Positions 34,926-46,711 of a DNA stretch of 64,000 bases are shown in pieces. The DNA is taken from NCBI GenBank assembly GCA_036674765.1, contig JARVKI010000001.1:1054001-1118000 (forward strand), read 5' to 3'. The first letter of the stretch is position 1, and each line of letters begins with the position of its first letter. Below the pieces are notes generated by a model, which saw only the letters and a list, made by a program, of their open reading frames with translations, did not search any database and was not told the DNA's origin. A program made the translations under genes and the position numbers. The DNA is from Seiridium cupressi. Its lineage: Eukaryota; Ascomycota; Sordariomycetes; Amphisphaeriales; Sporocadaceae.

Positions 34926-36141
34926 ATGCCGCAGCTAACCGGAGCACTGGCAATTTTCCTCGTTGGGGGATATGTTCAGCCTAAAGGGAAAAAGATTATT
35001 AAAACATTTATCAAAAAAGAATTAATCCCCACCCCCCATAATGTCACCCCAGAAGGCTATGTTACTGTACAGCCTATTTCAGCTCCGATTAAAACAATAA
35101 GGGAGCCAACAAGTCCGCTCTCGGCTGTGTACTCCCATCTTGTTGGTTCCACTAGATATATCCCGCTCACAATACTTCCATAGACTACCTTCAGGAAGCC
35201 GGAGCGTCAGAGTCTGAAAGCCTTGTTGTTAATATAGGAGGAACCTTGCTTATTGCCACTCCATGACAAATGTTGTTGATTGAGGGAACTCTTCTTAAGG
35301 AATAACTCCAGCCAGATCGCCGAAATAGGTCGTACCCCTTTGCTCTGCGGGCCCCTTGGCTGCCTTCATGTTGTTAAGAAGCTTATGGTTTGGAATGCCT
35401 GGGGGATTTCCCTATGGTTCGCTAAGATCATAGTATGCTACAAATTAGCATTTCGATTATTGATGGCGGTAGTTACAACGGCAGTACAAAAAGTTCACCG
35501 TGGGACTTGGCCGATTCCAGCGTCGATTCTACTCCCAAAGACCCAAACCTGCCGTACCCTTACCCAACGCAATCCATCTGGTGCAACCTTGGACGCTAGA
35601 AAACATCATTTATCATAATTACACCTGGAGCGTTATTTGATACATATCCACTGGCCTCAATTCAAGAGTCCAAACAACCACTTAATCTAGAGTACATGTT
35701 ATGTAGCTTGACCCTTGTTGAAATCAGGCCAGACCAGTCACATCTGGAAGGATTCTCGGAGGATTATATCGAAGAGAGACAGCCAGCAGCCGTACTAAAA
35801 AAGCTGAGGACATTGTGTCACGGATAGCCAAGCAAATTAGCTAGTCACAAGTCATGACCGTTCAACAACCGAAGGTAGTTGCTGCTCCTTATGTATTTTG
35901 TAAACGGAAACCTCAGTCACTGTAACATCAGGTGTTATACCACATCGCTAACCGTGAAACAACGATTGATGATACCCTAGCTGTCTGGGTCGACCAAGGC
36001 TGCTATGATAAAATTGCTACGACTTACATAGCTAAAGACATGGATGGACTGTATAGCGCTATCATAGATGTGCTGGATGCCGAATGTGATTTCATCGTAA
36101 AGAGGGGCTTGAAGTCGGCGGCTTCAAACACGAATCACTAA
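34926..36141 (+). pseudogene. Decayed coding region, family unknown
   Basis: Several short frames in all three plus-strand phases look protein-like but break after 50-110 codons: 34926-35183 (85 codons), 35280-35618, a stretch reading SYNGSTKSSPWDLADSS near 35,473-35,523, an interval around 35,625-35,825 with an acidic charged stretch, and 35932-36141. They do not join into one gene with consistent splice sites. Base composition is more A+T-rich than flanking genes. The pattern fits a gene or element that has decayed by frameshifts and stops. I do not recognise the family, and part of this may be chance open frame. Confidence 0.3.
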
Positions 36142-36310
36142 ACCATACGTAATGTTATTCGACAGAGACTAAGGGTTGCAGTAGCACTGAGTGCAGTCAA
36201 ATTAGATGCAGATAAATGATGTACAAGTGTCTTTTTGAAATATATACACGAATAGATTTTGATCTCATTTAGTCATGCTGAGGCCTGGTATTTTGACGTT
36301 ACGCTTGCAC

Positions 36311-37770
36311 TTATGCAGAGTCGATTTCAGCGACATGATCAGTGACGAGACACTCCCAATCTGATGTGTTGATGAAGATGGTGTTTCCGTCGTCCGCGGA
36401 CTGGCCCGAGCTGAGGGTGACGCCGATCTGCCAGAAGAGGTCTGCGGCGATTCCATCTGTTGCGAGTGCGGTCTCCTGCCACGGGGCTTCGATTGCACAG
36501 TGGTCAGTGGGAGCACCATCTGCATGATATTAGCTTTCAAACTCCATGCTGCGCAGAGGATGGTATCGATATGGACCTACACTCCTCAAGCAGGCAAGGC
36601 TTTCCTGCTGCAACACAGGCAGCACCGTGAGTCTCAATCCAGGCATTACCCCAGTCATAGTCCTCACCCCAGGAGTTGGGGTACAAGTGGAACGTTGCGA
36701 AATCTAGAGTAGTGATGTTAAGGAGGGCAACAAAATCCGTGCCCTCGCCGTACGTGTAGGGGTAAGATCCGTCGCCTGGCAGACCAAAGCCTTCAATACC
36801 CGTAGTTACCAGGTGGTTCGAGTCAAGGCTCTTGATGTACTCGGAAGTGGTCTTGGCCCAGTTGTAAATAACACTAGTATCGCAACCATTGCAGCGGGCC
36901 TCATTGCCAAGCTCCCAGGCAAGAATGGCTGGCGAGTCGGTGAAACGGGATACGACAGCCTTGATGTAGGCTTGGTACTGGGCCTGCGAGGCGGCGTCAG
37001 TGTACCAACTAGTCTTGGTGCCACCGAACGCGTTGACATATGCTTGAATACCACCGTAGTCATCCCACTCGTTGACAAATGGGATGACAAGCTTGATATC
37101 TCTGGCTTCGGCGGCGGAGACGACGTAGTCTAGACGCTCCAGACCATTGGCACCAGTGTTGATTGTCGAACCACTCGCTGACAGGTACTGGAAGTAAACG
37201 GTCCCGTCGGCGGGGACGGTATTCACGTCGTTGAATCCCCAGATACGCAGAATTTTCAATCCGGAGTCAACAAGGGCATCCAGCGTAGTGTCCACATCGT
37301 TGTTGTTTGTAAGGAAGGAGATCCAATAGCTGTTGGTTCCCGGGTAGTACTTGGTGACACCATCGAGGTTGAAAAGTGTGCCATCGGTTGTCGGGAAGCC
37401 AGTAGCAGCAGGGACTGCTGAGGTTGCTGAGGTTGTTCTGGCAGTGGTGCTGGCAACTGTCGTGGTAGCGCTGGTGGCCACGGACTTCGTTGAGCTCACA
37501 AGTGTTGTGCTGCTTGTCGCCTGCGCAGTGGAGCTTGCAGTAGTTGCAGCAGTGCCTATTCACATATTAGAGCGAGAGCCACGGCCACGAGGCTGCGCAA
37601 AAGATCTCACCTGGAACGCACTGCGAGTAGTAGTCGCTATAGTACTGGCAAACTGCACCCGATACGCATGCCGTTGCTCCAGTCCAGCCCGTGCCACCAC
37701 ATTGTGCATAAAGGTTCTGCTGGGCTGTTGCAGCTGCGGCCAAGCCGAGAAGTCCTGCAAAGTACTTCAT
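36311..37770 (-). CDS. Secreted CBM1-GH5 endo-beta-1,4-mannanase
   Basis: Extracellular hydrolase of plant-wall mannan/galactomannan. Exons (minus): 37611-37770, 36581-37555, 36311-36519; introns 55 and 61 bp; 447 aa. Signal peptide 1-16 ([16 protein letters not shown]). A fungal cellulose-binding CBM1 lies at about 18-54 with [14 protein letters not shown] and YYSQCVPG. A Ser/Thr/Ala-rich linker runs to about 105, then the GH5 barrel begins ([14 protein letters not shown]). Catalytic acid/base Glu is in WELGNEARC (about E272). The nucleophile is in LLEEYG (second Glu, about E378), a codon group that directly abuts intron 2; the unspliced frame loses it. The order and motifs match GH5 subfamily 7 mannanases. 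Two GGCTAA boxes and a TATA-like element lie upstream. Flanks are gene-poor. Confidence 0.92.
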
Positions 37771-37989
37771 CCTGGGAAATAAGAATTGTGATGATTCCGG
37801 AAGACTCGAGGCCCATCTCTTGGAAGACAAGGAGGGCCAGGTCTAGGCGATGCTATTTGTATCCTCGGCCAAGCCGCATGTTGTGCGATCGCTTAGAGCT
37901 CCATAATCAATGGTGATTTTCTAATACCGATCAATTGCTCCTGTCGCAAAGATAACTTGTCTCTGCCCACGGAGGGACCTAGTCCTTGC

Positions 37990-38000
37990 ATATATATTTA
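37990..38000 (-). promoter_or_regulatory. TATA-like element upstream of the mannanase
   Basis: On the minus strand this reads TAAATATATAT, about 220 bp upstream of the mannanase ATG. The position would imply a leader of roughly 190 nt. It is a candidate from base composition only. Confidence 0.35.
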
Positions 38001-38044
38001 GCGCCGCTAGCAAATTCCATCAATGGGCTTCCTGCACCTCCATA

Positions 38045-38101
38045 TTAGCCATATTAGAGGACTTTCAAGAGCTTGTTCCTGGAAATGTGGACCACTTAGC
38101 C
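38045..38101 (-). promoter_or_regulatory. Two GGCTAA boxes (XlnR/XYR1-type)
   Basis: GGCTAA occurs on the minus strand at 38045-38050 and 38096-38101, about 275 and 330 bp upstream of the mannanase start. GGCTAA/GGCTAR is the known binding core of the XlnR/XYR1 regulator of fungal plant-wall hydrolases. The motif is short and could occur by chance, but a pair in this spot fits a wall-hydrolase promoter. Confidence 0.4.
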
Positions 38102-39760
38102 GGGATACGGGCTCCGGTTCGCTTAGCATGTAGGGTTCTCCGCGTTTACCATTGCTACAGCCAAATGTTTCGAAGGACCAAGCATCAGTTACAATAACCG
38201 ACCGGCCTCATTACATTAATCTAACGCTCCCAAAGTACATGAAAAAGGCTGCAAAGCTGGGGAAGTTCGACTCTTGACTCTGTGGTCACGCCCTGGAGCC
38301 AATGTAGACGATCTAGAACTGATCAATATAAAACCCGACTAATCAAACTCCTGGAAGTTCGGTTTACGTCCCCTCGGCTTCGGACCACTGTCATCGGGCC
38401 AGGTCCTCCGGCTTAGATAAGTTGAAACCCATAAATAGGGCAACTCAGACTGATTCATACCATTGGTGTGAGCTCCTAGGCTTGGCTTCTTCAAGATTCA
38501 TCCCCCAAGGTGTTCTGCTTCACGACACGGCTTGGATGATTTACCCCGCCAAATGCTAGCAGCGATGTTCCGCTCTGGGATGGCCAATTAGACCGGCGCC
38601 ACGGCCTCCGGATCGCTTGATTTGGTAGGTCCAGTGCCAAGTCTCGGGCCCCGGCAGCGCGCTTTCACGTCGGGGTTAGCGATAAGGCCTCTCCGCACGT
38701 GGCCGTATTCCTCCTCCTCACGATGTCGCTTAACCAGCGTAGTCGTTGCTCCGTCCGGTTCGGCGACGACGCTACCCGTTGATTCTTTGCTGTCAAATAC
38801 GGCTACTTCCGTCTCTGCTATGGGAAGATAGTGAAGAGCAGGGGGTCTCAAATAGTCGATGCGGCTGGACCATCCCTGCGGGCTGTTGCGGATGCATTGT
38901 ATGTGAGCGAGGTGCATTAACGCCAAAGACCAGGGGCCAGATGCGGCGATTGGAGACTCGGAGATGGACCAACCATTACTCAGGATCGCCGCTCGGTGGT
39001 ATAGACCAAAGACTCAATTTCTCAGAACGCTTTCTCAGGGGGTTGACCATGGGCGAAAGAGCCTGCTTAGTTTAGGTCCCATGTGTGGATATCTATGGTG
39101 AAGTATAGTCTCAGAATCAATATGAGGCCCAGACACTGATTCCCATCTTGATCAGCTGGCAAGCAAATATGTCCCAGAAGTTAAACGAGGCAGCAGGTCT
39201 GGCCTTGGGCATAATACCACCTGTATCAAGACATGCATTGAAAGGGCGCGATGATAGTCGTGGTTGTGTGTGCCGGTAGGGACCAAGCAGGTCTGCCTGG
39301 TTCCTGATGCTCAGGTTGCTACTTTTTATTGAAGTTCGACTTTTGTGTTATATGTGGCTGCATGCCGTATATTCACTGACAGAACGCCCAAGTATGCTTA
39401 TAAAATCATGGAGGGTGATACAACGAATTTGTTGCAATGTTGGCACGAGCCACAGTTGCTCGCGATAATAGGTCAGGACAACACATAGTATCAAAAGAAA
39501 TGGGCAAGCTGTTGTTTCTATTTATTTCTGCAACGAACAGACAGCGCCGAGGTGCAGGCTGGAAAGTGAGTCTACGCGGCCGTGAGATAGAATGATGTAG
39601 CAAAGCATCCAAACTCTCCCTTTCCCGACCCAAAGGTGTTTGGCGGACACAAAGTTCAACAGAGGACTCGTTGTAGCTCTTATCAATACAGTTAGCATCA
39701 ATTGTCCGGGTTGACTATTGAAGGTTCCAGATATCATCATTTGCCAGTGGTGTATCCATT
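38102..39760. other. Gene-poor interval
   Basis: Farther upstream of the mannanase. Open frames of up to 112 codons lie on both strands (for example 38588-38926 minus), overlapping each other and lacking motifs. No gene is called. Confidence 0.4.
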
Positions 39761-40878
39761 TGAGTGACCTGCTTCATTGCAGACCATCAAATCGCCTACC
39801 AGCCCACCAAAACACGTACTTTCCTCGGCAGCCATCAACATCAGTCCAGTAAGGCAGAACAGGAGATCCCGAGTCTTCTTTTCCTTTTCATTTTCCTTGT
39901 TGTGGAAACAACCAACAAGACACCTGCAAGACCCCCAAACGGATTCTCAAAGCAGTCACCCAGCAACGAGTGATTAGTCCACTGCCGGTTGCCCTGCTTC
40001 CTTTCCTGCCTATTTTTTTTTTTTTCCTCATCTTCCTCAGGCAACCTCCCAGAATCAGCCAATTCAACTTCAGGTGTCAAACGTCCTCGGCAGCCCTTAT
40101 TTGTTGCCCCGCGTCTTGGGACCCTTCACACTTTGTTCCTCTCCCACAAACACACCTCGACCTCAACCCCAGCTTCAGCTTCAGCTTCATCAAGCTGACA
40201 CGACCAGCCAGGTGTTCTCTTCTTTCCCCAAACCATCCACCCAGGTGTTTCTTTCTCTCTTTTCGACCATCAAGGCTGTTCGACGATCAGGATTCTCTGC
40301 TTCAAATATTTCTCAGACTCGACAACATCTTGAGGTAAGCCATATCTTTTCCGCAATCATGATCTCCCATAACATCACCATCCGTCTACCCTCGCGATGG
40401 TTTTGTCTCCTCTCCCATCACTGCCTCAAGTAGCGACATGTTTGGTGTACGAAAGTAGCCTCTACATGCTGCCTGCCACAATTTCACCTCTTCTTCAACA
40501 AACCTCTGGCACCTGGCATTCACATCAGCGACCCAACTTCCAAGCCCATCCAAGCTCGTCACTTGGGCAGGTTTTCATCTTTCGATGCCTTTGGGCCAAA
40601 CGGCACTTCCCTAGTTCCCCATTTTGCTTTGATGTAGTCTTTTCCCGACGAAACCTCTACCAAGATTTTCTTCACGTCTGGCACACGTCTCATCCATCGG
40701 TGTGTTCCACCACTGCTTGCTTGAAGACTGTGTTTAGTTGCCCACGAACCCTCGTTTCTTCCTTCCCATTTGATACAATGCGCCAAAATTACATCTCCGC
40801 AAATTCTACTGCTATTATTTGATTTGCCCTCGACGAATCACACAAGCTAATCCCAATATTAGTCACAGATAATTCATC
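39761..40878 (+). other. Pyrimidine-rich leader of the zinc-knuckle gene
   Basis: About 1.1 kb, strongly C/T-rich on the plus strand with T runs near 40,014-40,026. It has several upstream ATGs and a possible splice donor (GAGGTAAGCC) near 40,333. No conserved protein is encoded. This looks like the promoter and long 5' leader, possibly spliced, of the gene that starts at 40879. The boundaries are my estimate. Confidence 0.45.
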
Positions 40879-42671
40879 ATGTCTTGGGACAACACTGATA
40901 CAAACGGCGGCGACCAGTGGGGTGATGATGGTGCCAACGGTTTCAACAACGGCACCTTCGATACTGGCAATGACGGCTTTGACGATGCTGGAACCGGCGC
41001 TGGTGATGGTGGCCGTCCCCGTGGTGCCTGCTTCAACTGTGGCGAGGAAGGGTGAGGATTCCATCTCTATCGATCTCGTCTCACCATCATACTAACCCAC
41101 GCTCTAGTCACAACAAGGCTGACTGCCCCAAGCCTCGTATTCTCCGCTGTCATCATTGCAACCAAGAGGGACATACCATTCGAAGCTGCCCTGATCCCGA
41201 CTGCCCCCCACAGGAGCCCCGCGAGTTCACGGGTGAGTGCCGCACATGTGGAAAGGAAGGCCATCGGGCCGCTGATTGTCCCGACCGCCCACCCATGATT
41301 TGCAAGAACTGCGGCGAGGAGGGTGAGTAGTCGAGTCCCAGTTCCGACCTTCTGCAATTAACATTACCCATTTAGGCCATCAGGCATCTGATTGCGAGAA
41401 GGCTCGAGTCATTGACCGCTCGCATATCGCTGATGTCAACCCCGACGTGGCATGGAACAAGATTGCATCAGCTTCAGCTGAGCGCGATATGGATGATGCC
41501 AAAGAGGGTATTCAAGAGTACTTGAAGAGTGCTCCCGAGATCACATATGTCGAACTCGAGAATGCCTTCCGACAACAGGACATTGGTGTTTACATCATCG
41601 CTGTTGAGAAGCCTCAGCTGCTTGGCGCTCTGACAAACATGGACCTCCAGGGCAACCTGGGAAAGAAGTACACCATTACTTACCGCTTCGATCCCAAGCC
41701 CGCTCGTGAGCGCGAGCGCCAGTTCTTCCCAGAGAACACTGAAGACAACCTAGAGCGTCTCAAGGACGCCGGCGAGCCAGTCAACAGTGGCAAATTGAAG
41801 TGCAACAACTGTGATGAGTACGGTCACGTTGCTCGAGACTGCCCATCTGACAAGGTAGAGAAGGAGCAGGTGGTTGTCAAGTGTTTCAACTGTGGCGAAG
41901 AGGGTCACCGTGTCAGAGACTGTGAGTGCCCCGATTTGCTCACCAGTGAAGTTCTACCTAACACAATCAGGCCCTACACCCCGTATCGACAAGTTCGCCT
42001 GCAAGAATTGTAACCAGCCCGGTCACAAGGCCTCGGAGTGTAAGTCGTGTTTTATCCCTCCCGTCCCTGGCTAGCCTTCGTCACTGACATGCAAAGGTCC
42101 CGAGCCTCGCAACCCGGAGAACGTTGACTGCCGAAAGTGCGGCGAGAGTAAGTTATTCTGACCAACTAGGAGTTGTGCAATTTGTTGACCCGTTCCATGC
42201 AGAGGGTCACTTCTCCCGTGATTGTCCCCAGGGTGGCGGCGGTGGTGGTGCCTGTCACAACTGCGGTCAGGAGGGTCATCGTGCCAAGGACTGTACTGAG
42301 CCGAAGAAGACGATTTGCCGCAACTGTGATGAGGAGGGCCATGTCAGCCGCGATTGCCCCAAGCCTCGAGATTGTAAGTTTGACAACCCCCAAGGCAGCG
42401 TATTGCTCTAGTCTTATGGCTGACTGTCTTTACAGATTCTCGAGTCAAGTGCTCGAACTGCGGTGAGATGGGCCACACCAAAGTTCGCTGCAAGCAACCA
42501 GTCCCCAACCCAGATGCTGATGAGGTTGGCGGCGATTCTGGTGCAGTTGACACCGCTCCCCCTGGTTCTGGTGACATGGGAGTTGATATCGGCGCTGCTG
42601 GAAGCGGCAACGATTTCGGCGGCGGAAACTCGGGCGCTGACTGGAATTCGGGCACAGCTGATGGTTGGTAA
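40879..42671 (+). CDS. CCHC zinc-knuckle protein, 11 fingers (Gis2/Byr3/CNBP-like)
   Basis: Nucleic-acid-binding protein of the CNBP/Gis2/Byr3 type; yeast Gis2 binds mRNAs and ribosomes. Exons 40879-41051, 41108-41322, 41376-41921, 41971-42039, 42097-42147, 42203-42373, 42436-42671; six introns of 49-62 bp; 486 aa. An Asp/Gly/Asn-rich N-terminus precedes four CCHC knuckles (CFNC, CHHC, CRTC, CKNC starts), then a non-finger domain of about 140 residues (VAWNKIASASAER to NLERLKDAGE), then seven more knuckles and a Gly/Asp-rich tail ending DGW. All fingers have CX2CX4HX4C spacing. Five of six introns fall inside a knuckle, two of them splitting the last Cys codon. Yeast Gis2 and human CNBP have seven knuckles and no middle domain; longer versions occur in filamentous fungi. 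RNA binding is inferred from the family. Confidence 0.9.
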
Positions 42672-45197
42672 ATCCTAGAATCTGGCTTTTGTGGCCGATT
42701 CGACTCTCTTCTTGAGGGCATCATTGGTTCAAAAGGTCTTGGATGTCCTTGTGGAGTGTTTACGCTTCAACATGAGTCCAACAACACTACGAGGATTGCC
42801 TATTATAATTCCACATCATTGTGAAGGATGTGATCTCATCTGACGGCAGGAGTATGTTTGGTTTGCTGGTTTCTATGGTCAGGGAGTGAAAGTTGGCATT
42901 AGATCCTCGGCATGATGCACAATACTCTCTTGCGGCTTGGCCAATCTTTGGGGATCTTCACTTGATCGAGGCACTCTAGGGGAATCATAGGTAGAGGAAC
43001 AGGAACTCTAAGGATCTGATCTCAGGAAGTGATGAACCATGTCTGCGTATCCAATGTCGACCACCAATTGCTGCTTTGCACTCGTGTCTCGCTTAGAGAA
43101 CAGATAAGCTTACTGTCTGACCGTCACTAATACTCAGTAAACACTCTGACATTTCAGTCCATTCGGCTCGTGAACAAACGATAAACCAACTGAATGTTTT
43201 ATTTTTGTACTTCTCTTAATATGTTTAACAGACCTCAGCCGTTTATTTAGTTCTCTTAGGGTGATCTAGCACCGCTATCTCTTGGTGAGTTAGGCTTTGA
43301 CCAATACCGCAACTCAACGCAAGCTGACAAGGGAAAATTATATACACGTAATCAATTCAGTTGTCTGTGGGCCTACAAAGGCAGAAATCAGGCTCGTTGA
43401 GTATTGCACGCAATGTTTAACGCCGCCACCTTATCAACTATTTCTTCGCGCCGATTTGTTTTATGTACTCTCCTCCATGATCTGTCAGTCTCTGTGCGAA
43501 ACACTGCTAGTGAAAACTTGATTACATCGTTGTCATTCAACAATTTCTGAGTATGTTGAGTAGCCCAACCAATAACTTGAATCTGGCTTTGATCAGGACT
43601 TGAAGTCGGTCGCGATGGTCCCTGAGCGCTGCTTTCCGGCACTTTGGACTCCTCGCTAGAACAACGGGTATTACATCCTCTGTTGCGGCTTGGGCCGGCA
43701 ACGTTCGTCAACGTTCACTAAGAGTTTGTTCTTGATTCTGCAAGATGCTGAACTGGACTTGATGGCGGTTCGGCGGTCAGCGAAACCGGTGGCTTTAAAA
43801 CTGGGCATCAGCCTGGCTAGTAGTTCAACATCCGCTCTGCCCAGCAGTATTTTGGGCCAAAGAGACTTGAACCATACCCCAATCTCTATTCGCATTGTCG
43901 CTGGTTCGGCCTAAATAATGGTGTTTGAGGCGAGGAGCTCGCGGTCGACCTGCGGCTGGAGACCTGGAGAGAGGCCCTGTCATACACTAGCCCTTGTGTT
44001 CTTCTGAACGGTAACACGTAGCTGCCATCTTTCATAGTCGAATTTTATTCTTATAGGATAGTAAGTTGCTCAAGAAATTGAATCTCCCTGTCAAAGATAA
44101 CATCCAAGACCATGTACGACAAAAAACAAACCATCATAGTCTACCCAATCAACTACTATGGAGTCTGCTTTCTCTCTTCACCAATCTGACTTCCATTTTT
44201 TATTTACGAACAGCCATTGACTAGAGTATCTTCACCATGGAAATTACAACAATTCACTTTTATCACTGCCCGAACGCCGCAACTCCAAACACCGTGAAAT
44301 CCTCCGCCGTCGACAACTTTGGGCGTCATGTCTTGTAGTGTGTATAGTGGTAATAATAACTAATAAAAGATGCATTGGGTGGGTGAGATCTTGAGGATAC
44401 ACAGCCGCAATTGACTAGAAGACTCAGCTTCCGTTAATACAAGACAGCCTTGGTGCAATCTAAACTGCTGAGCTCGGTTGTGGTGTATGTGAATATCAAA
44501 TCTCGCATAGCAGCTAAAAGTTGAGCCTTTAAATGTATTCGCAAACGCAACCTATCCTTTTTTTGTATGTCGTTGCAACGTGAAGATCTTTCCTGGTAAA
44601 GATTTCCCATAGATTTGCCACCCAATGCAAAAAGCTCCATACACAACCGCACTGCTGCTGCGCGCGCTTCACACACCTGGGCGGTAATTGAAGACGTGTC
44701 TGTCGTGTGCCCTCCAAATTTGACAAATAGCAACCCCAAGTCCTGACTTGCTAAAGCACTCCCGTAACATCATTTAGCTCGTTCAGAAGATAGACCATCA
44801 CCCCTCGCGTACGGCGCTCTTGTAATGACAAGATGTGTACTATCAAAGCTGCACAATCTGTAGAGGCCGCTGAGATCGAGGGGCACCAGTCGGGCGTTAT
44901 GATCTGGATTCACTGCCAACCCACGCTTTCGCGGAATAGCATGGCATGCCAAGCATTCAGCCAATACAAGTTGTGCAATTACCGTTGCTCAGTAAGCATA
45001 TCATCCCCGAAGTTTCAGTTGATATAGATGAGACCTTCCTACACGTGATCCGGGACGTCTCAGGTACGAATTCTCGTGGATGAGCAAGCCAACGAGACAT
45101 TGATGCTGACGGGATTTGCGTTCCGTGTTCTCAGGACGCGTGTCTATAAGATGGGGATTGAGTTCCAAAGGTAATCGTGGCCTCCCAAGATCTCTGG
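42672..45197. other. Gene-poor interval
   Basis: Between the zinc-knuckle gene and the Clr5-domain gene. On the minus strand, frames at 43671-43895 and 43388-43711 are adjacent and moderately protein-like but fall in different phases with no clear splice join; see findings. 44,040-44,400 is A+T-richer. No repeat was recognised. Confidence 0.4.
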
Positions 45198-46711
45198 TCA
45201 CGTGTCGTCGCGAAATGACTCCTGAAATTTTGCGTGCCATTTATTCGCTGACTCTTCATCGTTGAGAGACCTGTAATGTTCCTCGAGCTCGTTGATCGCA
45301 CGTTGGGTGCGATGGTTTTTGGGCCCTAGTCGAATACGCCGCGCGTGGTACGTTTTCTTGAGGTACTCTGCCGCTTCCTCGGGCTTATCCAGCCCAACCA
45401 GAATGCGCCCTTTGATCCGCAGCCATTGCTCATGTTGCTCTGGGTACTTCTTGGCAGTTTCTCCTGAGAAAAGCCATTTACCCGTTTCGTCCGCTATACG
45501 GTCTGCGTCGAGAAATTCTTGCTGGTCGACCAAGTATGACATGAAGTATATCTTCGCCTCATGCAGATTCCTGTCCATCTGCTCGTAGTGTACTGGGTCC
45601 ATGGTCGCGTTATCTTCATCCGCCAAAGACTTCTCGATCCCTTTTATCGTGCTGTTAAAGATAGCAATGACAGCTTGTTGGGGAACAGCCCCCCATTTCT
45701 GCATCATTTTTGCGTAGACAGGATACACCGCCGAGAGCCAACGATTCGCCGGATGGCTGTTGGAGACGATGTCATCGAAATAAGCATTCAAGATGGGGCG
45801 GGCCACAAGCGGTAGCTGGACTGCCCCCAGGGTCCGCATCTGGGACAAGAAGTAACTCAGGGGATGATCTTCGCCCAGTTTGATGGCGACCAGACCAGAA
45901 GAGTACCGCAGGAGCGAGTCGGCAATCCCAGGTCCCACGCGCAGCAGACTGATGACATTGTTCATGGTGCACGGTACGAGCATCGGAGTTGCTTGATCGA
46001 CGACCGCTGTATACTGGTCGAAACACTTGTTCAGGATGGCAAAGTTCTCGGGGGCACTGCGGTCTTTGACGAGGTTTTCAGTGGCGAGCGTGGTGCCATT
46101 CGACCAGCTGTCGGTCGGGTCACGGTCAAAGTCGTAGGGGAGGCCAGAAAGATCCCAAACACCTGTGGAAAACTGCCGGGACGTGAAGTCGCGGACGGCG
46201 TGCAGGCCAGCCTCGGTCAGTCTGAAGGTATCCGGGGGCGCCAGGTGGTCCGGCAAGGGCAGGGTGTACAGGGCACTTTTCCTTCTGCTGGGGACTAGGT
46301 TGGTGCTCTCGTCGGGGGCGACGACTCTGTTGAGACGCTTCTGCCACTTCTTGGAGCCCATGTTACGGCCCCGGATGACTAGCGGCCCGGTCGCTACCCC
46401 AGTTTTGGCCAAGCCCATGATTTGATCGGCATCCTTCGACTTGAGGTTCTTTAAGAGGCCCCACGTCTTCAAGCGGCCTTTATACATCTTGTCACTGGAT
46501 GCGCACTCAGCTTGTGAAGTCCGGTTGCGATGGGAGTTGATAATGGAGGGGGGTGGACTCACGAGGCATGAAAGTCGTGCTCTTCGGCCATGATGGCTTG
46601 CACCTCCTTCAAAGGCTTGTCTTCCACCCACCAGTGGTGCGTGATGATGTCCCTGTGCATTTGCCAGTCCTCCTCAGAGGCCCAGGCCTTTCCTCGCGGT
46701 GCAGACGACAT
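45198..46711 (-). CDS. Clr5-domain protein with helical-repeat C-terminus
   Basis: Nuclear-regulator-like protein of a family widespread in filamentous ascomycetes. Exons (minus): 46563-46711 and 45198-46494 (68 bp intron); 481 aa. The N-terminal Clr5 domain spans about residues 10-65: the first exon gives AWASEEDWQMHRDIITHHW, LKEVQAIMAEEHDFHAS, and the second continues DKMYKGRLKTWGLLKNLK, matching the known domain order (acidic W...hr...I, then YK.RlK.WgL.KN). The join through Ser-Asp keeps phase. The rest is mostly helical, with a C-terminal part (about 350-470: AKIYFMSYLVDQQEF, KPEEAAEYLKKTYHARR, NHRTQRAINELEEHY) that resembles TPR-type repeats. Fission-yeast Clr5 acts in gene silencing; the target here is unknown. 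The ORF without exon 1 would lack half the domain. Confidence 0.85.
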
